Shown here: piece by piece, positions 16,370 through 25,529 of the stretch
How the letters are laid out: each line of letters starts with the position of its first letter
Position numbering within the stretch: the first letter of the stretch is position 1
Source of the DNA: Verrucomicrobiota bacterium
Lineage (GTDB): Bacteria; Verrucomicrobiota; Verrucomicrobiia; Limisphaerales; UBA11320
Direction of reading: 5' to 3'
NCBI GenBank assembly: GCA_016199985.1
Contig: JACQFQ010000040.1
Coordinates: 1 to 49,288, forward strand
DNA length: 49,288 nucleotides
Program-made: the position numbers and the translations under genes
The notes under the pieces: generated by a model
The model's database searches: none
Told to the model about the DNA's origin: nothing
Seen by the model: the letters and a program-made list of their open reading frames with translations, nothing else

Positions 16370-16513
16370 GTCCTCTTATAGGAGGTCCAAATCGGGAAAG
16401 CAAAACCAAGAAGCCGACGTCGGCCCGGACGCGGGCGGCGATAGAACGCTCTTCAGGGCGGTTGGTTGAGCGAACACAGCGGCGCGGAGATTCCAATCAA
16501 CAGAAGCGTTTCC

Positions 16514-17494
16514 TCAACGAACGCCGTTGACGATCGACGGCAGCGGCTCGCCGTGAACAGCGGCCCGAGCCAGATGGGCGGCGGACTCCCTGAGCTTCTT
16601 GACCGCGGGCACGCTGCATGAAGCAATGTGAGGCGCGAGAATGACGTTCGGCATGGAGCGGATGGGATGTTCCTTGGGAATCGGCTCGGGATCGAACACA
16701 TCCAAAGCCGCCGCGCTCAGCCGCCCGCTGCGCAGGGCTTCCGTCAACGCGTCGGAATCGGCCAGATCGCCTCGGCCGACGTTGATGAAAATCGCGCCTC
16801 GCTGGAGCTTCGCGAAAGTCTCGCGGTTCATCATCCGGCGCGTCTCCGGTGTCGACGGACAATGCAGGGTGAGAACGTCGGCGCCCGCAAGCGCCGCGTC
16901 AAAACCCACAGCGCGGGCGCCCTCGCCTTCGATGACGTCAGGCGCAACCATCGGATCGAACACCAACACGGCGCACTTGAACGCCCGCAGCCGCCTCGTC
17001 ACCTCCCGCCCGATTCGCCCGAACCCAACGACGCTCACGGTGAGATCGCGAAGGGCCTTGATGTCGGACAAGGCGGTCGCCAAGCCCCACTGTCCCTCGC
17101 GAAGCGCTCGCGCGTGCGGAACCACCTGGCGCGTCGAGGCGAGGATGAAGGCGAGGGTTTGGTCGGCGACCTCGTCGACGCAGTAGTCCGGGACGTTGCA
17201 CACGGGGATTCCCCGCTCGCGGGCTGCGTCAAGATCCACGTTGTCCACGCCGATGCCGTAGCGAACGATCGCGCGCGCCTTCGCCATCGCCGACACCACG
17301 GAGCGGTTCACTCGGGCGAACTGCGTGATCACCGCGTCGGCGTTCCCGCAAAGCTCGATCAGCTCGGTCTCGCTCCGGCACTGTCGCGCGACAACCTCGA
17401 TCCCCGCCTCCCGGAGTATGGCCTCCTCAACGCTAAGGTCGGGAAAAGTCCAATCCGTGATCGCGACGCGGGGTGATGATGAGCTCATGGCCAT
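16514..17494 (-). CDS. D-isomer-specific 2-hydroxyacid dehydrogenase (SerA/CtBP-like)
   Basis: About 326 residues from ATG 17494. N-terminal catalytic subdomain (RVAITDWTFPDL), Rossmann NAD(H)-binding motif VVGFGRIGREV, and the family's catalytic set: Arg in INVGRGDLAD, Glu in LDVFDPEPIP and His in LAPHIASC. It should interconvert a 2-oxoacid and its D-2-hydroxyacid with NAD(H). The substrate cannot be told; the length lacks a C-terminal ACT domain, so it is not a full SerA, and it resembles the C-terminal-binding-protein/phosphoglycerate dehydrogenase-like group. An in-frame ATG at 17572 would add 26 residues without family character and has AGAGG very close; starts 17494/17488 fit the family better. 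Cytoplasmic, with no obvious functional link to neighbours. Confidence 0.85.
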   Translation of the reverse strand: MAMSSSSPRVAITDWTFPDLSVEEAILREAGIEVVARQCRSETELIELCGNADAVITQFARVNRSVVSAMAKARAIVRYGIGVDNVDLDAARERGIPVCNVPDYCVDEVADQTLAFILASTRQVVPHARALREGQWGLATALSDIKALRDLTVSVVGFGRIGREVTRRLRAFKCAVLVFDPMVAPDVIEGEGARAVGFDAALAGADVLTLHCPSTPETRRMMNRETFAKLQRGAIFINVGRGDLADSDALTEALRSGRLSAAALDVFDPEPIPKEHPIRSMPNVILAPHIASCSVPAVKKLRESAAHLARAAVHGEPLPSIVNGVR

Positions 17495-17674
17495 GGTTTC
17501 GACGAACCGCGACCAGTCGCGGGAGGCATTTCTGATTGACGGTCGACCGCTCACTTCTAAGACTGTCGACATGCCTCTTGCCAGCGCAATTTACGCCCCC
17601 GCCACGCGCGCTTCGATCCTTCGGATCCAGGCGCGACCTTCGGCGTGGACAAGCGGCGGCGGCCTGAACTCTCC

Positions 17675-18562
17675 ATGAAAGCCTCCTCATTCCTCCTTGC
17701 GGTCGCGCTCACGCCTCTCCTCCACGGCGCAAGCGCGACGGCCGCCGACTCTTCGCCCGGGCATCGGCTGATGTTTTTCGAGTACGGGAAGGGACCCAAC
17801 CGGCTGATCGAACTCGACGCGGCGGGCAAGGTGATCTGGGAGCACAAGCCTCCCAGCATCGCGGTCATCTTTCAGGTCCTGCCCAACGGAAATGTGCTCT
17901 ACGCATACGGCGGCAAGCCCACCGGCGTTCGTGAAGTCACTCGGAAGGGCGACGAGGTTTGGAGCTACGTCAGCCAGTGCCCGCAAGTCCTCGGCTGCGA
18001 GCGATTGCGCAACGGCAACACCTTGGTCGCCGAGCAAGGGCCCTGCCAGGCCGTGGAAGTCGACTCCAAGGGCAGGGTGACGCGTGTCACGCCGCTGAAA
18101 ACGACTGAGAAAGGCTACCACCTCCAGGTCCGGAACGTTCACAAGCTGCCGAATGGAAACATCCTCGCCGCGCACGAGGGGGAAGGCGCCGTGCGGGAGG
18201 TGGATCCCGTTGGCGCGTTGGTCTGGGAATACACCGGGGTGGAGAACGCGGGCGACGCGCAGCGACTTCCCAATGGCAACACCCTCATCTCCTGCGGCAC
18301 GCAGAAGCGCGTCCTCGAAGTCACCCGAGACAAAAAGATCGCGTGGGAGTTCACGGCGGCGGACGCTCCCGACCTGAACATCACCTGGGTGTCCAGCGTT
18401 CAACGACTGAAGAACGGGAACCTGCTCGTTGGCAATTTCCTCAGAGGCCAGGAGGGAAAGGGCGCGCATGCCTTCGAGGTGACGCGCGACAAGAAGGTGA
18501 TCTGGAAGTGGGAAGACCATAGCCTCATCCAATCCCTGACCACCGTTCGCGCCGTGGACTAA
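17675..18562 (+). CDS. Secreted beta-propeller protein with LPNGNTL repeats (paralogue A)
   Basis: About 295 residues from ATG 17675, which opens a signal peptide (MKASSFLLAVALTPLLHGASATA). The mature part is a repeat protein: 'LPNGNVLYAYGG', 'LRNGNTLVAEQG', 'LPNGNILAAHEG', 'LPNGNTLISCG', 'LKNGNLLVGNF', alternating with 'REVTRKGDEVWSY'-type strands (xxEVDxxGxVVWEY). This is a six- or seven-blade PQQ/NHL-like propeller of the arylsulfotransferase-related type, without an obvious catalytic His. It lies 34 bases before the large cytochrome gene on the same strand, so the two are probably co-transcribed. A paralogue (38052-39005) sits beside the second cytochrome-type gene in this window. It may bind or present a substrate to the cytochrome protein; the role is unknown. 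Confidence 0.8.
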   Translation: MKASSFLLAVALTPLLHGASATAADSSPGHRLMFFEYGKGPNRLIELDAAGKVIWEHKPPSIAVIFQVLPNGNVLYAYGGKPTGVREVTRKGDEVWSYVSQCPQVLGCERLRNGNTLVAEQGPCQAVEVDSKGRVTRVTPLKTTEKGYHLQVRNVHKLPNGNILAAHEGEGAVREVDPVGALVWEYTGVENAGDAQRLPNGNTLISCGTQKRVLEVTRDKKIAWEFTAADAPDLNITWVSSVQRLKNGNLLVGNFLRGQEGKGAHAFEVTRDKKVIWKWEDHSLIQSLTTVRAVD

Positions 18563-18596
18563 TACCGCCCGCCCGGCAACTCGAACCGCATCATTC

Positions 18597-21500
18597 ATGA
18601 AACTTTGGCCTTTTTCCCTCCGCTCCACCCTTCCCCTCCTGGTCTTTTGCATGGCCCGCGCCTTGCCCTGCCCGGCGGCCGATTTCGAAAAGGAAATCCG
18701 TCCGTTGATGAAGGAGTATTGCCTGGGCTGCCATTCCGCCGAGAAGCACAAAGGCGATCTCGATCTGGAGCAGTTCAAGTCCCGGAGCGAAATCCTGAAG
18801 CAGCCCAAGGTGTGGCAGGGGGTGATTGAGCAGCTGGGCCTCGGCGAAATGCCACCGAAGGAGAAGCCGCAGCCGACGCCAGCGCAACGGGACTCGCTCG
18901 TGAACTGGGCGGGGGCAATGCTCGACGAAATCGCGCTCGCCCGCGCAGGGGATCCGGGCCCCGTCGTGCTACGGCGCCTTTCGAACGCAGAATACACTTA
19001 TACCCTCCGCGATCTCACTCGCGTGGCGTCGCTCGATCCCGCCAAGGAGTTTCCCACCGACTCCGCTTCGGGCGAAGGATTCATGAACGTCGGGAACTCT
19101 CTCGTGATGTCCCCTTCCCTGCTCACCAAGTATCTTGACGCCGGAAAGGGCGTCGCCGGCCACGCGGTTCTTCTACCCGATGGATTGCGCTTCTCCCAGA
19201 GCGCCTATCAGCGCGACTGGACAGAGGAAGCCCTCGCGGCCATTCGAACATTCTACGGCCGGTTCACGATCAACGGCGGCGGCAGCGCGGTGAACCTGCA
19301 AGGGATCCGTTTCGACACCAAAGATGGCGGGGTGATCCCCCTGGAAAAGTATCTCGCCGCGACCCTCAAGAGCCGCGACGCCCTCCAATCCGGCCGCATG
19401 ACGCTTGCGGAGGCGGCCAAGGCGCAAGGCCTGAACGTCAAATACCTCACGACCCTCTGGAATGCGCTGACCAACGCCACGCCGTCGCTCCTGCTGGATC
19501 CGCTGCGCGCGCAGTGGCGCTCCGCGAAAACGGCGGACGCCGGCCGACTGGTCATCAGCATCGCCCAGTGGCAGCAAAGCCTCTGGCGATTCACCACAGT
19601 GGGACACATTGGCAAGCGCGACGGCCCCAAAGCCTGGCAGATGCCGGTGACGCCGCTCGCCGAGGCCCGGGAAGTGCGTCTGAAGAATCTCGACGCGGGA
19701 TCTGGCAAGGACGTGACCCTGTATCTGACGACCTCCGACGCGGGCGACGGCAACCAGAATGATTTCGCCGTCTGGGAGAATCCTCGTCTCGTGGCGCCAG
19801 GCCGGCCGGATCTCGCTCTGCGCGACGTGAGAGCAGCGCTCGACGCGCTGACGTCGCACCGCGAAAAGGCGTTCTCCAGCGCTGTCGAATGCCTCGCCGC
19901 CGCGTCGAGCGTCTCCGGGTCCCTCGACCGAGACGGCGTGGCGCGACTGGCCAGGGACCGAGGGCTGGATCCCTCCGCGCTGGGAGCCTGGCTGGAATGC
20001 CTGGGCATCGGGACGGGCGACGCGCGCATAGACGCCCACATGACACAGAAAATGGAGAGCGCCCAGAGCTACGACTTCATCAAAGGCTGGGTTGGCGCGG
20101 ACGCGCTCAGCGCGCTGGCGAACTCCTCGGATCAGCACGTCCGCGTCCCCGGAAACATGAAGCCGCACGGCGTGGCCATGCATCCCTCCCCAAAGCTCAA
20201 GGCCGTCGCCTCGTGGCGAAGCCCGGTTGCGGGGACCCTGAGGGTGGAAGGCGCGGTGCAGCACGCGCATCCGGAGTGCGGGAATGGCATAGCCTGGTCC
20301 GTGGATTTGCGTCGCGGCCCGACGCGACAGCGCCTCGCGGCGGGCGTGTCCCAAGGCGCGAAGGAAATCAAGTTCGGGCCCTTCGAGAACCTGGCCGCGC
20401 GCCCGGGCGACGTGGTCTCCCTCGCGATCAGCCCGCGCGACGGCAACCATTCCTGCGATCTCACGGCGGTGGATCTGCGGATCACCGACGGCCCCCGCGT
20501 CTGGGATCTCGCCCAGGACATCTCCCCCAACATCCTTGCGGGCAATCCTCATGCGGACAGCCTTGGAAACCCGAATGTCTGGCACTTTCATAGCGAGCCC
20601 GACGCGGGCGGCGCTTCGGAGCCGGCTCTTCCCGCCGGTTCTCTTCTAGCGAAATGGCAATCGAGCGGCAGTCCGGACGAGAAGCAACGCCTGGCCCAGG
20701 GCATTCACAGTCTCCTGGTGGGGGGGGCCGCGGGCCTCGCACAGGATTCGCCCGACGCCATTCTGCGCCGCCAGCTCACATCGCTCACCGGTCCCCTGCT
20801 CCGCGGCGCGCTGGGCGATCTAGGGCGTCAGCCCCCCGCGGACGCCGCCTCTTCAAACAGGACGAGCTGGGGCCTCGATCCGGCTCTTTTCGGAAAGCAT
20901 CCCGACGGAATCGCCAAAGTGAGCGACACGAGCCTTTGCGTGCGCGCGCCGTCCGTGATCGAAGCGCGGCTGCCAGCCGATCTCGTCGCGGGATGCGAGT
21001 TCGTCGCCACCGCGTCCCTCCACAAAGGAGCCGGAGAGGAAGGGAGCGTCCAGATGCAGGCGCTTACGACAAAGCCTCCCTCGCTGGCGCTCGCGGCGGG
21101 AACCGTCAAGGAACAAGGCGGAAAAGGAACCTGGTCGGATGGAGAGAGGCCCGTCGTTTCAGACTCCCCCATTCTCGTCAACAACGGCAGCCGCGCGCAG
21201 AAGCGGATCGAGGCGGATTTTGACGCCTTCCGGCAGCTGTTCCCAGCGGCGCTGTGCTACACCAAGATCGTCCCGGTGGACGAAGTTGTGACGCTCACCC
21301 TTTACTATCGCGAGGATGACGCCCTGCGTCGGCTGATGCTCGACGAGAGCCAGACCGCCGAACTGGATCGGCTTTGGTCCGAGCTGCATTACGTCAGCCA
21401 TGACGCGCTCAAGCTCGTGGACGCCTTCGAGCAGCTCTGGCAATTCGCGACGCAGGACGCGGATCCCAGCGCGTTCGAGCCGCTGCGCGAGCCGATCAAG

Positions 21501-22799
21501 AAGCGCGCCGAGGAATTCAAGAAGTGGCTGACGGACACGCAGCCCGCCCACCTCGACGCTGTGCTGAAGTTCGCGAACGAGGCCTACCGGCGTCCGCTGG
21601 TCGAGACGGAGAAAACCGAGCTCCGAAGCCTGTATCGCAAACTCCGAAGCGAGGACATGTCGCACGATCAAGCCATTCGGCTGACCCTCGCGCGAGTCTT
21701 CGTGGCCCCTGCCTTCCTCTACCGGGCTGAGAAGGCCGCTCCGGGCGATCAACCAGGGCCGGTGAGTGATTCCGAAGTCGCCACCCGGCTGAGCTATTTT
21801 CTCTGGTCCACCACGCCCGACGGCGAGCTCCGCGCTCTCGCCGACAGCGGGAAGCTGCGTCACCCCGATGTCCTCGTCGCGCAGGCGCTTCGAATGCTCC
21901 GCGACCCTCGGGCGCGTCGCCTGGCGACGGAGTTCGCCTGCGCCTGGCTCCATGTTTACGGATTTGACGAGCTGAGCGAAAAGAGCGAGCGACACTTCCC
22001 CACGTTCACCGGGCTGCGGGGCGCGATGTATGAAGAGACGATCCGATTCTTCACGGATGTCTTCCAGCGCGACCGATCCGTCTTGGACATCCTCAACTCA
22101 GACGACACCTTCGTGAACGAGGATTTGGCGAAGCACTACGGCATTGAGGGAGTGAAGGGCGCTGAATGGCGAAAGGTGGACGGCCTGCGAAAGCTGGGCC
22201 GCGGCGGGATCCTGGGCCAGGCCTCAACGCTCGCGAAACAGTCCGGCGCCTCGCGCACCAGCCCGATCCTGCGCGGCAACTGGGTGGCCGAAGTGCTGCT
22301 CGGGGAAAAGCTCCCCCGTCCGCCCAAGGATGTGCCCCGCCTTCCCGAAGATGAGGCCACGGAGACGCTCACCGTGAGGCAGCTTACAGAGAAGCACAGC
22401 ACGGATCCAAAGTGCTACGGATGTCATCGCCGGATTGATCCTTACGGATACTCCCTGGAAGCCTTCGACCCCATCGGGCGGTTCCGCGAGCGCGACCTGG
22501 GGGGCCGATCGATCGATACACACGCCAAGCCGATGGACGGCGCCGAGTTCGAAGGCATTGACGGACTCCGGAACTATCTTCTGACGCAGCGCCTCGACGG
22601 ATTCCTGAAGCAGTTCTGCCGAAAGCTGCTGGGGTACTCGCTGGGGCGAGGCGTGCTGGTGTCCGACGGGCCGCTCATCTCCGAGATGCGCGCGAAGCTG
22701 AAGTCGGAAGGCTACCGCGTCAGCGCGGCGGTGGAGGCGATCGTTCGCAGCAAACAGTTCCGGGAGATCCGTGGCGGGAACATGGTTGTCGACGACTAG
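18597..22799 (+). CDS. Planctomycete-type cytochrome c protein (DUF1587/1592/1588/1585 family)
   Basis: 1,400 residues, longer than the usual 700-900 for this family. Signal peptide 1-28. Heme site Cys42-Leu-Gly-Cys45-His46 (EYCLGCHSAEKHKGDLDLE). DUF1587 is near ~125 (RRLSNAEYTYTLRDLTRV). A long central insertion (~200-800) includes jelly-roll-like sequence (IAWSVDLRRG, CDLTAVDLRITDGPRVWDL). The C-terminal set follows: DUF1595-like FANEAYRRPLVETE, DUF1592 TRLSYFLWSTTPDGELRAL, DUF1588 GRGGILGQASTLAKQSGAS and DUF1585 with a second CxxCH (Cys1273-Tyr-Gly-Cys-His1277) in HRRIDPYGYSLEAFDPIGRFR. Biochemistry of the family is largely unknown; periplasmic electron transfer or oxidative polysaccharide breakdown has been proposed. 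Its TAG shares the tetranucleotide CTAG with the stop of the convergent gene. Confidence 0.88.
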   Translation: MKLWPFSLRSTLPLLVFCMARALPCPAADFEKEIRPLMKEYCLGCHSAEKHKGDLDLEQFKSRSEILKQPKVWQGVIEQLGLGEMPPKEKPQPTPAQRDSLVNWAGAMLDEIALARAGDPGPVVLRRLSNAEYTYTLRDLTRVASLDPAKEFPTDSASGEGFMNVGNSLVMSPSLLTKYLDAGKGVAGHAVLLPDGLRFSQSAYQRDWTEEALAAIRTFYGRFTINGGGSAVNLQGIRFDTKDGGVIPLEKYLAATLKSRDALQSGRMTLAEAAKAQGLNVKYLTTLWNALTNATPSLLLDPLRAQWRSAKTADAGRLVISIAQWQQSLWRFTTVGHIGKRDGPKAWQMPVTPLAEAREVRLKNLDAGSGKDVTLYLTTSDAGDGNQNDFAVWENPRLVAPGRPDLALRDVRAALDALTSHREKAFSSAVECLAAASSVSGSLDRDGVARLARDRGLDPSALGAWLECLGIGTGDARIDAHMTQKMESAQSYDFIKGWVGADALSALANSSDQHVRVPGNMKPHGVAMHPSPKLKAVASWRSPVAGTLRVEGAVQHAHPECGNGIAWSVDLRRGPTRQRLAAGVSQGAKEIKFGPFENLAARPGDVVSLAISPRDGNHSCDLTAVDLRITDGPRVWDLAQDISPNILAGNPHADSLGNPNVWHFHSEPDAGGASEPALPAGSLLAKWQSSGSPDEKQRLAQGIHSLLVGGAAGLAQDSPDAILRRQLTSLTGPLLRGALGDLGRQPPADAASSNRTSWGLDPALFGKHPDGIAKVSDTSLCVRAPSVIEARLPADLVAGCEFVATASLHKGAGEEGSVQMQALTTKPPSLALAAGTVKEQGGKGTWSDGERPVVSDSPILVNNGSRAQKRIEADFDAFRQLFPAALCYTKIVPVDEVVTLTLYYREDDALRRLMLDESQTAELDRLWSELHYVSHDALKLVDAFEQLWQFATQDADPSAFEPLREPIKKRAEEFKKWLTDTQPAHLDAVLKFANEAYRRPLVETEKTELRSLYRKLRSEDMSHDQAIRLTLARVFVAPAFLYRAEKAAPGDQPGPVSDSEVATRLSYFLWSTTPDGELRALADSGKLRHPDVLVAQALRMLRDPRARRLATEFACAWLHVYGFDELSEKSERHFPTFTGLRGAMYEETIRFFTDVFQRDRSVLDILNSDDTFVNEDLAKHYGIEGVKGAEWRKVDGLRKLGRGGILGQASTLAKQSGASRTSPILRGNWVAEVLLGEKLPRPPKDVPRLPEDEATETLTVRQLTEKHSTDPKCYGCHRRIDPYGYSLEAFDPIGRFRERDLGGRSIDTHAKPMDGAEFEGIDGLRNYLLTQRLDGFLKQFCRKLLGYSLGRGVLVSDGPLISEMRAKLKSEGYRVSAAVEAIVRSKQFREIRGGNMVVDD

Positions 22800-24361
22800 C
22801 GTCCGATCACGAATCCCGCGTTCGCCCAATCCGCGAAGTCCTCGCGCGACCCGTCGCCGGCGTCCATCGCCGCCAAGCTGATGATCTGGGCGCCCGTGGG
22901 AATCTCGACGTCGAACCTCCACGCGGGCGAGAGAACTCGCATCACCGCACTCGCGGCGGCCTGCTTTCCGTCGATGAAGACCTTGAAGACCACGCTAGGA
23001 TACCTCGCGAGATTGGAACCGTTGCTGAGGCGGATGAGGTTTTCGTCCGCGCCCGCCAGGGCGACGAAGCGCTTGTACTCGGGCTTAACGGCATACACGA
23101 GTTCGCAGGGCGCATGGACGCCCATGCCCCGGGCATAGGTCTGCCGGTTGATCCTCAGGTCTTCCCCGAGATTCGATTTGTCCTTCTGCGGCGGTTTCGT
23201 GAGACCGGAGTAGCGCACAACGCCGCCGTAAGTGTGGCCGAATCCGACGCTGCGGACAGGAGAGAGGTCGCCGATGAACACGTCGGGAAGGGGCGGAGCG
23301 GGGCCCATCCGATAGAACGCGCCCTCCGATTCCAAACAGACCGCCCGACGCCCGCGAAACGCCGTGGCTCGCAAACGCGTCGTTTCGGCGACCGCGAACG
23401 GATGGGAGTAAAGCGGCGAGATTTCCGTGGGCTGCGATCCGTCGAGGGTGTAGCGAATCTCGGCGTTCGATTGCAGGGGGGCGGTGAGCGTGACGGTGAT
23501 GGGCTTCTCGAAGAGGTGGGGACGCATGGAGGTTCCCCAGGGCGCCACTCGAACCGGATCCACGATCCAACCCGCGTCCCACTTCCCCAGCTTCATCAGC
23601 TCCTCCTGGAATTGAATGGTGGGGGCCAGGTGCTTCTCAAAATGCTCCACGACCTGCGCCGTGTTGAGATCGGGGGTGAATCCGCGCGTCGGATCGTAGC
23701 CAGGATGAGCATCCGTCATGTCGCGCGCCAGGACGCATCGAAGTCCCGCGGTCTTCATGGCCTTCAAGCCCATCGGCTTTCCCAGCAGACACACCTGCGT
23801 GTGGAAGCCGACATAGATGAGGTGGGTGATCCCCCTCTGCTTGCAGATGGAGTAGACCTCCGCCTGAGTGTCCGGCATGAGGTCGGCGTCTCCAATGCGA
23901 AGCCCGGGATGCATCCCGTCCCATCCGTAGTTCCCGGCGCAGCGCTCAGGTCCGCAGGCGCAACCGCCGGCGTCGGGCACAGGGGGACAGGAGACGTTTA
24001 CGACGCTCGGAACCGGAATTTTCGGCAAAGCAAAGATGGCCTCGCGCTGAGGATATCCGACGTAGTTATCCACCACGTCGCTGGGGCATAGCATGACCGT
24101 CATTCCCAGGTCGCGAGCGGCCTCGAGAGCCTTGTTGATCCGCGGCACGAACGCGTCGACCCGCATGGTTGCTGTCTTGCACCAGTGGTAATTCCAGACA
24201 TCCACGGCAATAACGCCCACATGCCGAGGGTCGACCTTCTCCGTCGAGAGAACGATCGCGCCCGTGGCGGGATCCCGTGTTTGAAGGGTCAGTGAAATCT
24301 CCTGCGACCGCCCGACGAGCGCAACGAGAACGAACAAAGCGAGGGCGAAGACAAAACGCAT
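22796..24361 (-). CDS. Secreted isochorismatase-like cysteine hydrolase fused to sugar-binding modules
   Basis: About 521 residues from ATG 24361. Signal peptide (MRFVFALALFVLVALVGRSQ). Residues ~35-270 form a cysteine hydrolase of the isochorismatase/nicotinamidase fold: catalytic Asp in GVIAVDVWNYHW, Cys in IYVGFHTQVCLLGKPMG and the family's cis-peptide region. A chitobiase/FN3-associated segment follows (AEIRYTLDGSQPTEISPLYS), and the C-terminus is an NPCBM-like domain (INRQTYARGMGVHAPCELVY). It would hydrolyse an amide or ester in the periplasm or outside, with the modules targeting glycans; substrate unknown. A cysteine-rich loop (DAGGCACGPERCAG) is unusual. It starts 2 bases after the CBM9-like gene, clearly an operon. 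A start further upstream would run into that gene and is not needed. Confidence 0.82.
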   Translation of the reverse strand: MRFVFALALFVLVALVGRSQEISLTLQTRDPATGAIVLSTEKVDPRHVGVIAVDVWNYHWCKTATMRVDAFVPRINKALEAARDLGMTVMLCPSDVVDNYVGYPQREAIFALPKIPVPSVVNVSCPPVPDAGGCACGPERCAGNYGWDGMHPGLRIGDADLMPDTQAEVYSICKQRGITHLIYVGFHTQVCLLGKPMGLKAMKTAGLRCVLARDMTDAHPGYDPTRGFTPDLNTAQVVEHFEKHLAPTIQFQEELMKLGKWDAGWIVDPVRVAPWGTSMRPHLFEKPITVTLTAPLQSNAEIRYTLDGSQPTEISPLYSHPFAVAETTRLRATAFRGRRAVCLESEGAFYRMGPAPPLPDVFIGDLSPVRSVGFGHTYGGVVRYSGLTKPPQKDKSNLGEDLRINRQTYARGMGVHAPCELVYAVKPEYKRFVALAGADENLIRLSNGSNLARYPSVVFKVFIDGKQAAASAVMRVLSPAWRFDVEIPTGAQIISLAAMDAGDGSREDFADWANAGFVIGR

Positions 24362-24363
24362 GG

Positions 24364-25332
24364 CTATTCTTTCGGCTTTCCCGCGGCGAGCGAGGCGATT
24401 GAGTTTGTGGAGAATCGGATGCGGGCGAAGCACTCCGGGACATGCGAATCCCAGACCGCGTGGCGGGTCCACACCCAGCCGCCGGAGTCCTTGGAGGGCG
24501 GGGCCTCCTTGTAGGAGTTGAAGCGGGAGAAATCCATGCGCCACTCGTCGCCCTCCCTCGGAGGCAGCGACCGCTCCTCAGCCTTGGCGAGCCACTCCAG
24601 GCCCTTCCATGGAAACGCGAGCTCCACGGTCCAGCCGCGGTCGCGGTCGTCGTCCTTGTTCACGGTCCCGTCTATGGAGACGGCAGTTTGTTTTCCAGGA
24701 AAGCTCCAGCTGAACTGCCCGAGCCTCCCGCCGCGCGGATGATTCTTGAATCCGACGCCGTTGAACGGTTGCAGCTTGTTCCGGGCGAATTCGGGAGCCT
24801 GGGAGAACCCGCCCTTCTCGTATGAATCCCCCCAGATGAAGAAGACCTCGTAGCAGGTGTTGAAGGCGTTGATCTCAAATTCGTAGTACGCGTCGCGGCC
24901 AGCGATGAAGAACTCGACGTCGTTGTCGTAGTAGATCGGATCGTTGTGCCGCGTGAATTTGGCGTGAACGAGGGGCTCTTCGATCTGGTAGGCGACGTAA
25001 AGATTTTCGTCATCCCAGACCACCATTGCATGCGTGTCGTGACGAGTCGCGCCGCCGCTGAGGATGTCCACGAAGCGCGGAGATTTCGGCGCACGAGACC
25101 ATGTGGGCTCCTCCAGCTTGCCGTCCACGAGGATAGGGCCATCAGCGCGATAGGCCGTGTAGCGAGCGACCTCGTTTTCCGGGCAGGGGAATCTGGAATG
25201 GTTCGTTGGCAGGGCCGCGACATCCGCGGCGAGGACAGGCGACGACGCGGCAAATCGGAGTGCGACGCTGACGCTGACGCAAGCGGCAATCCTCGCGAAG
25301 GGCGGCGCCACAGGAGAGAGAAGAGATGGCAT
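24364..25332 (-). CDS. Secreted CBM9-like carbohydrate-binding protein
   Basis: 322 residues with a signal peptide (~1-36, ending SSPVLAAD). The rest matches the carbohydrate-binding family 9-like fold: 'ILVDGKLEEPTWSRAPKSPRFVDI', 'AMVVWDDENLYVAYQIEEP', 'YYDNDVEFFIAG...YYEFEINAFNT' and 'RGWTVELAFPWKGLEWL'. The pattern 'DGxLxExxW...D...LYVAY...DNDVEFF' is the family hallmark, with Asp/Glu groups for calcium and aromatic residues for sugar stacking. It likely binds a glycan outside the cytoplasm. It is the first gene of a tight pair with the cysteine hydrolase (2-base gap). The start is ATG 25332, chosen because it precedes the signal peptide. No catalytic residues are evident. Confidence 0.85.
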   Translation of the reverse strand: MPSLLSPVAPPFARIAACVSVSVALRFAASSPVLAADVAALPTNHSRFPCPENEVARYTAYRADGPILVDGKLEEPTWSRAPKSPRFVDILSGGATRHDTHAMVVWDDENLYVAYQIEEPLVHAKFTRHNDPIYYDNDVEFFIAGRDAYYEFEINAFNTCYEVFFIWGDSYEKGGFSQAPEFARNKLQPFNGVGFKNHPRGGRLGQFSWSFPGKQTAVSIDGTVNKDDDRDRGWTVELAFPWKGLEWLAKAEERSLPPREGDEWRMDFSRFNSYKEAPPSKDSGGWVWTRHAVWDSHVPECFARIRFSTNSIASLAAGKPKE

Positions 25333-25434
25333 TCGTCCTCCGGATAGTGATTTTTGCCCTTCCGGGCAATCCTAATTGCCATTCGGTTCTTCAGCTCTTT
25401 GAGACAACGCATCCGAAGCTGTGAGCGTAAATAG

Positions 25435-25460
25435 AGAGGCCGGGCTTTCGCCCGGCCTCT
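25435..25460 (-). terminator. Hairpin terminator after the triple-module protein gene
   Basis: AGAGGCCGGGC (25435-25445) pairs perfectly with GCCCGGCCTCT (25450-25460). On the minus strand the loop is GAAA, a GNRA tetraloop closed by C-G, so the RNA hairpin is very stable. Only a weak 'ATTTA' follows on that strand. It lies 70 bases beyond the stop of the 25530-29240 gene and upstream of the CBM9-like gene's start. Confidence 0.65.
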
Positions 25461-25529
25461 TATGAGACTCATCTGGTCGCCCGCTGGCTGATCGCGTCGG
25501 CAATCAGGCCCAGCGAGGTGGATTCATTA

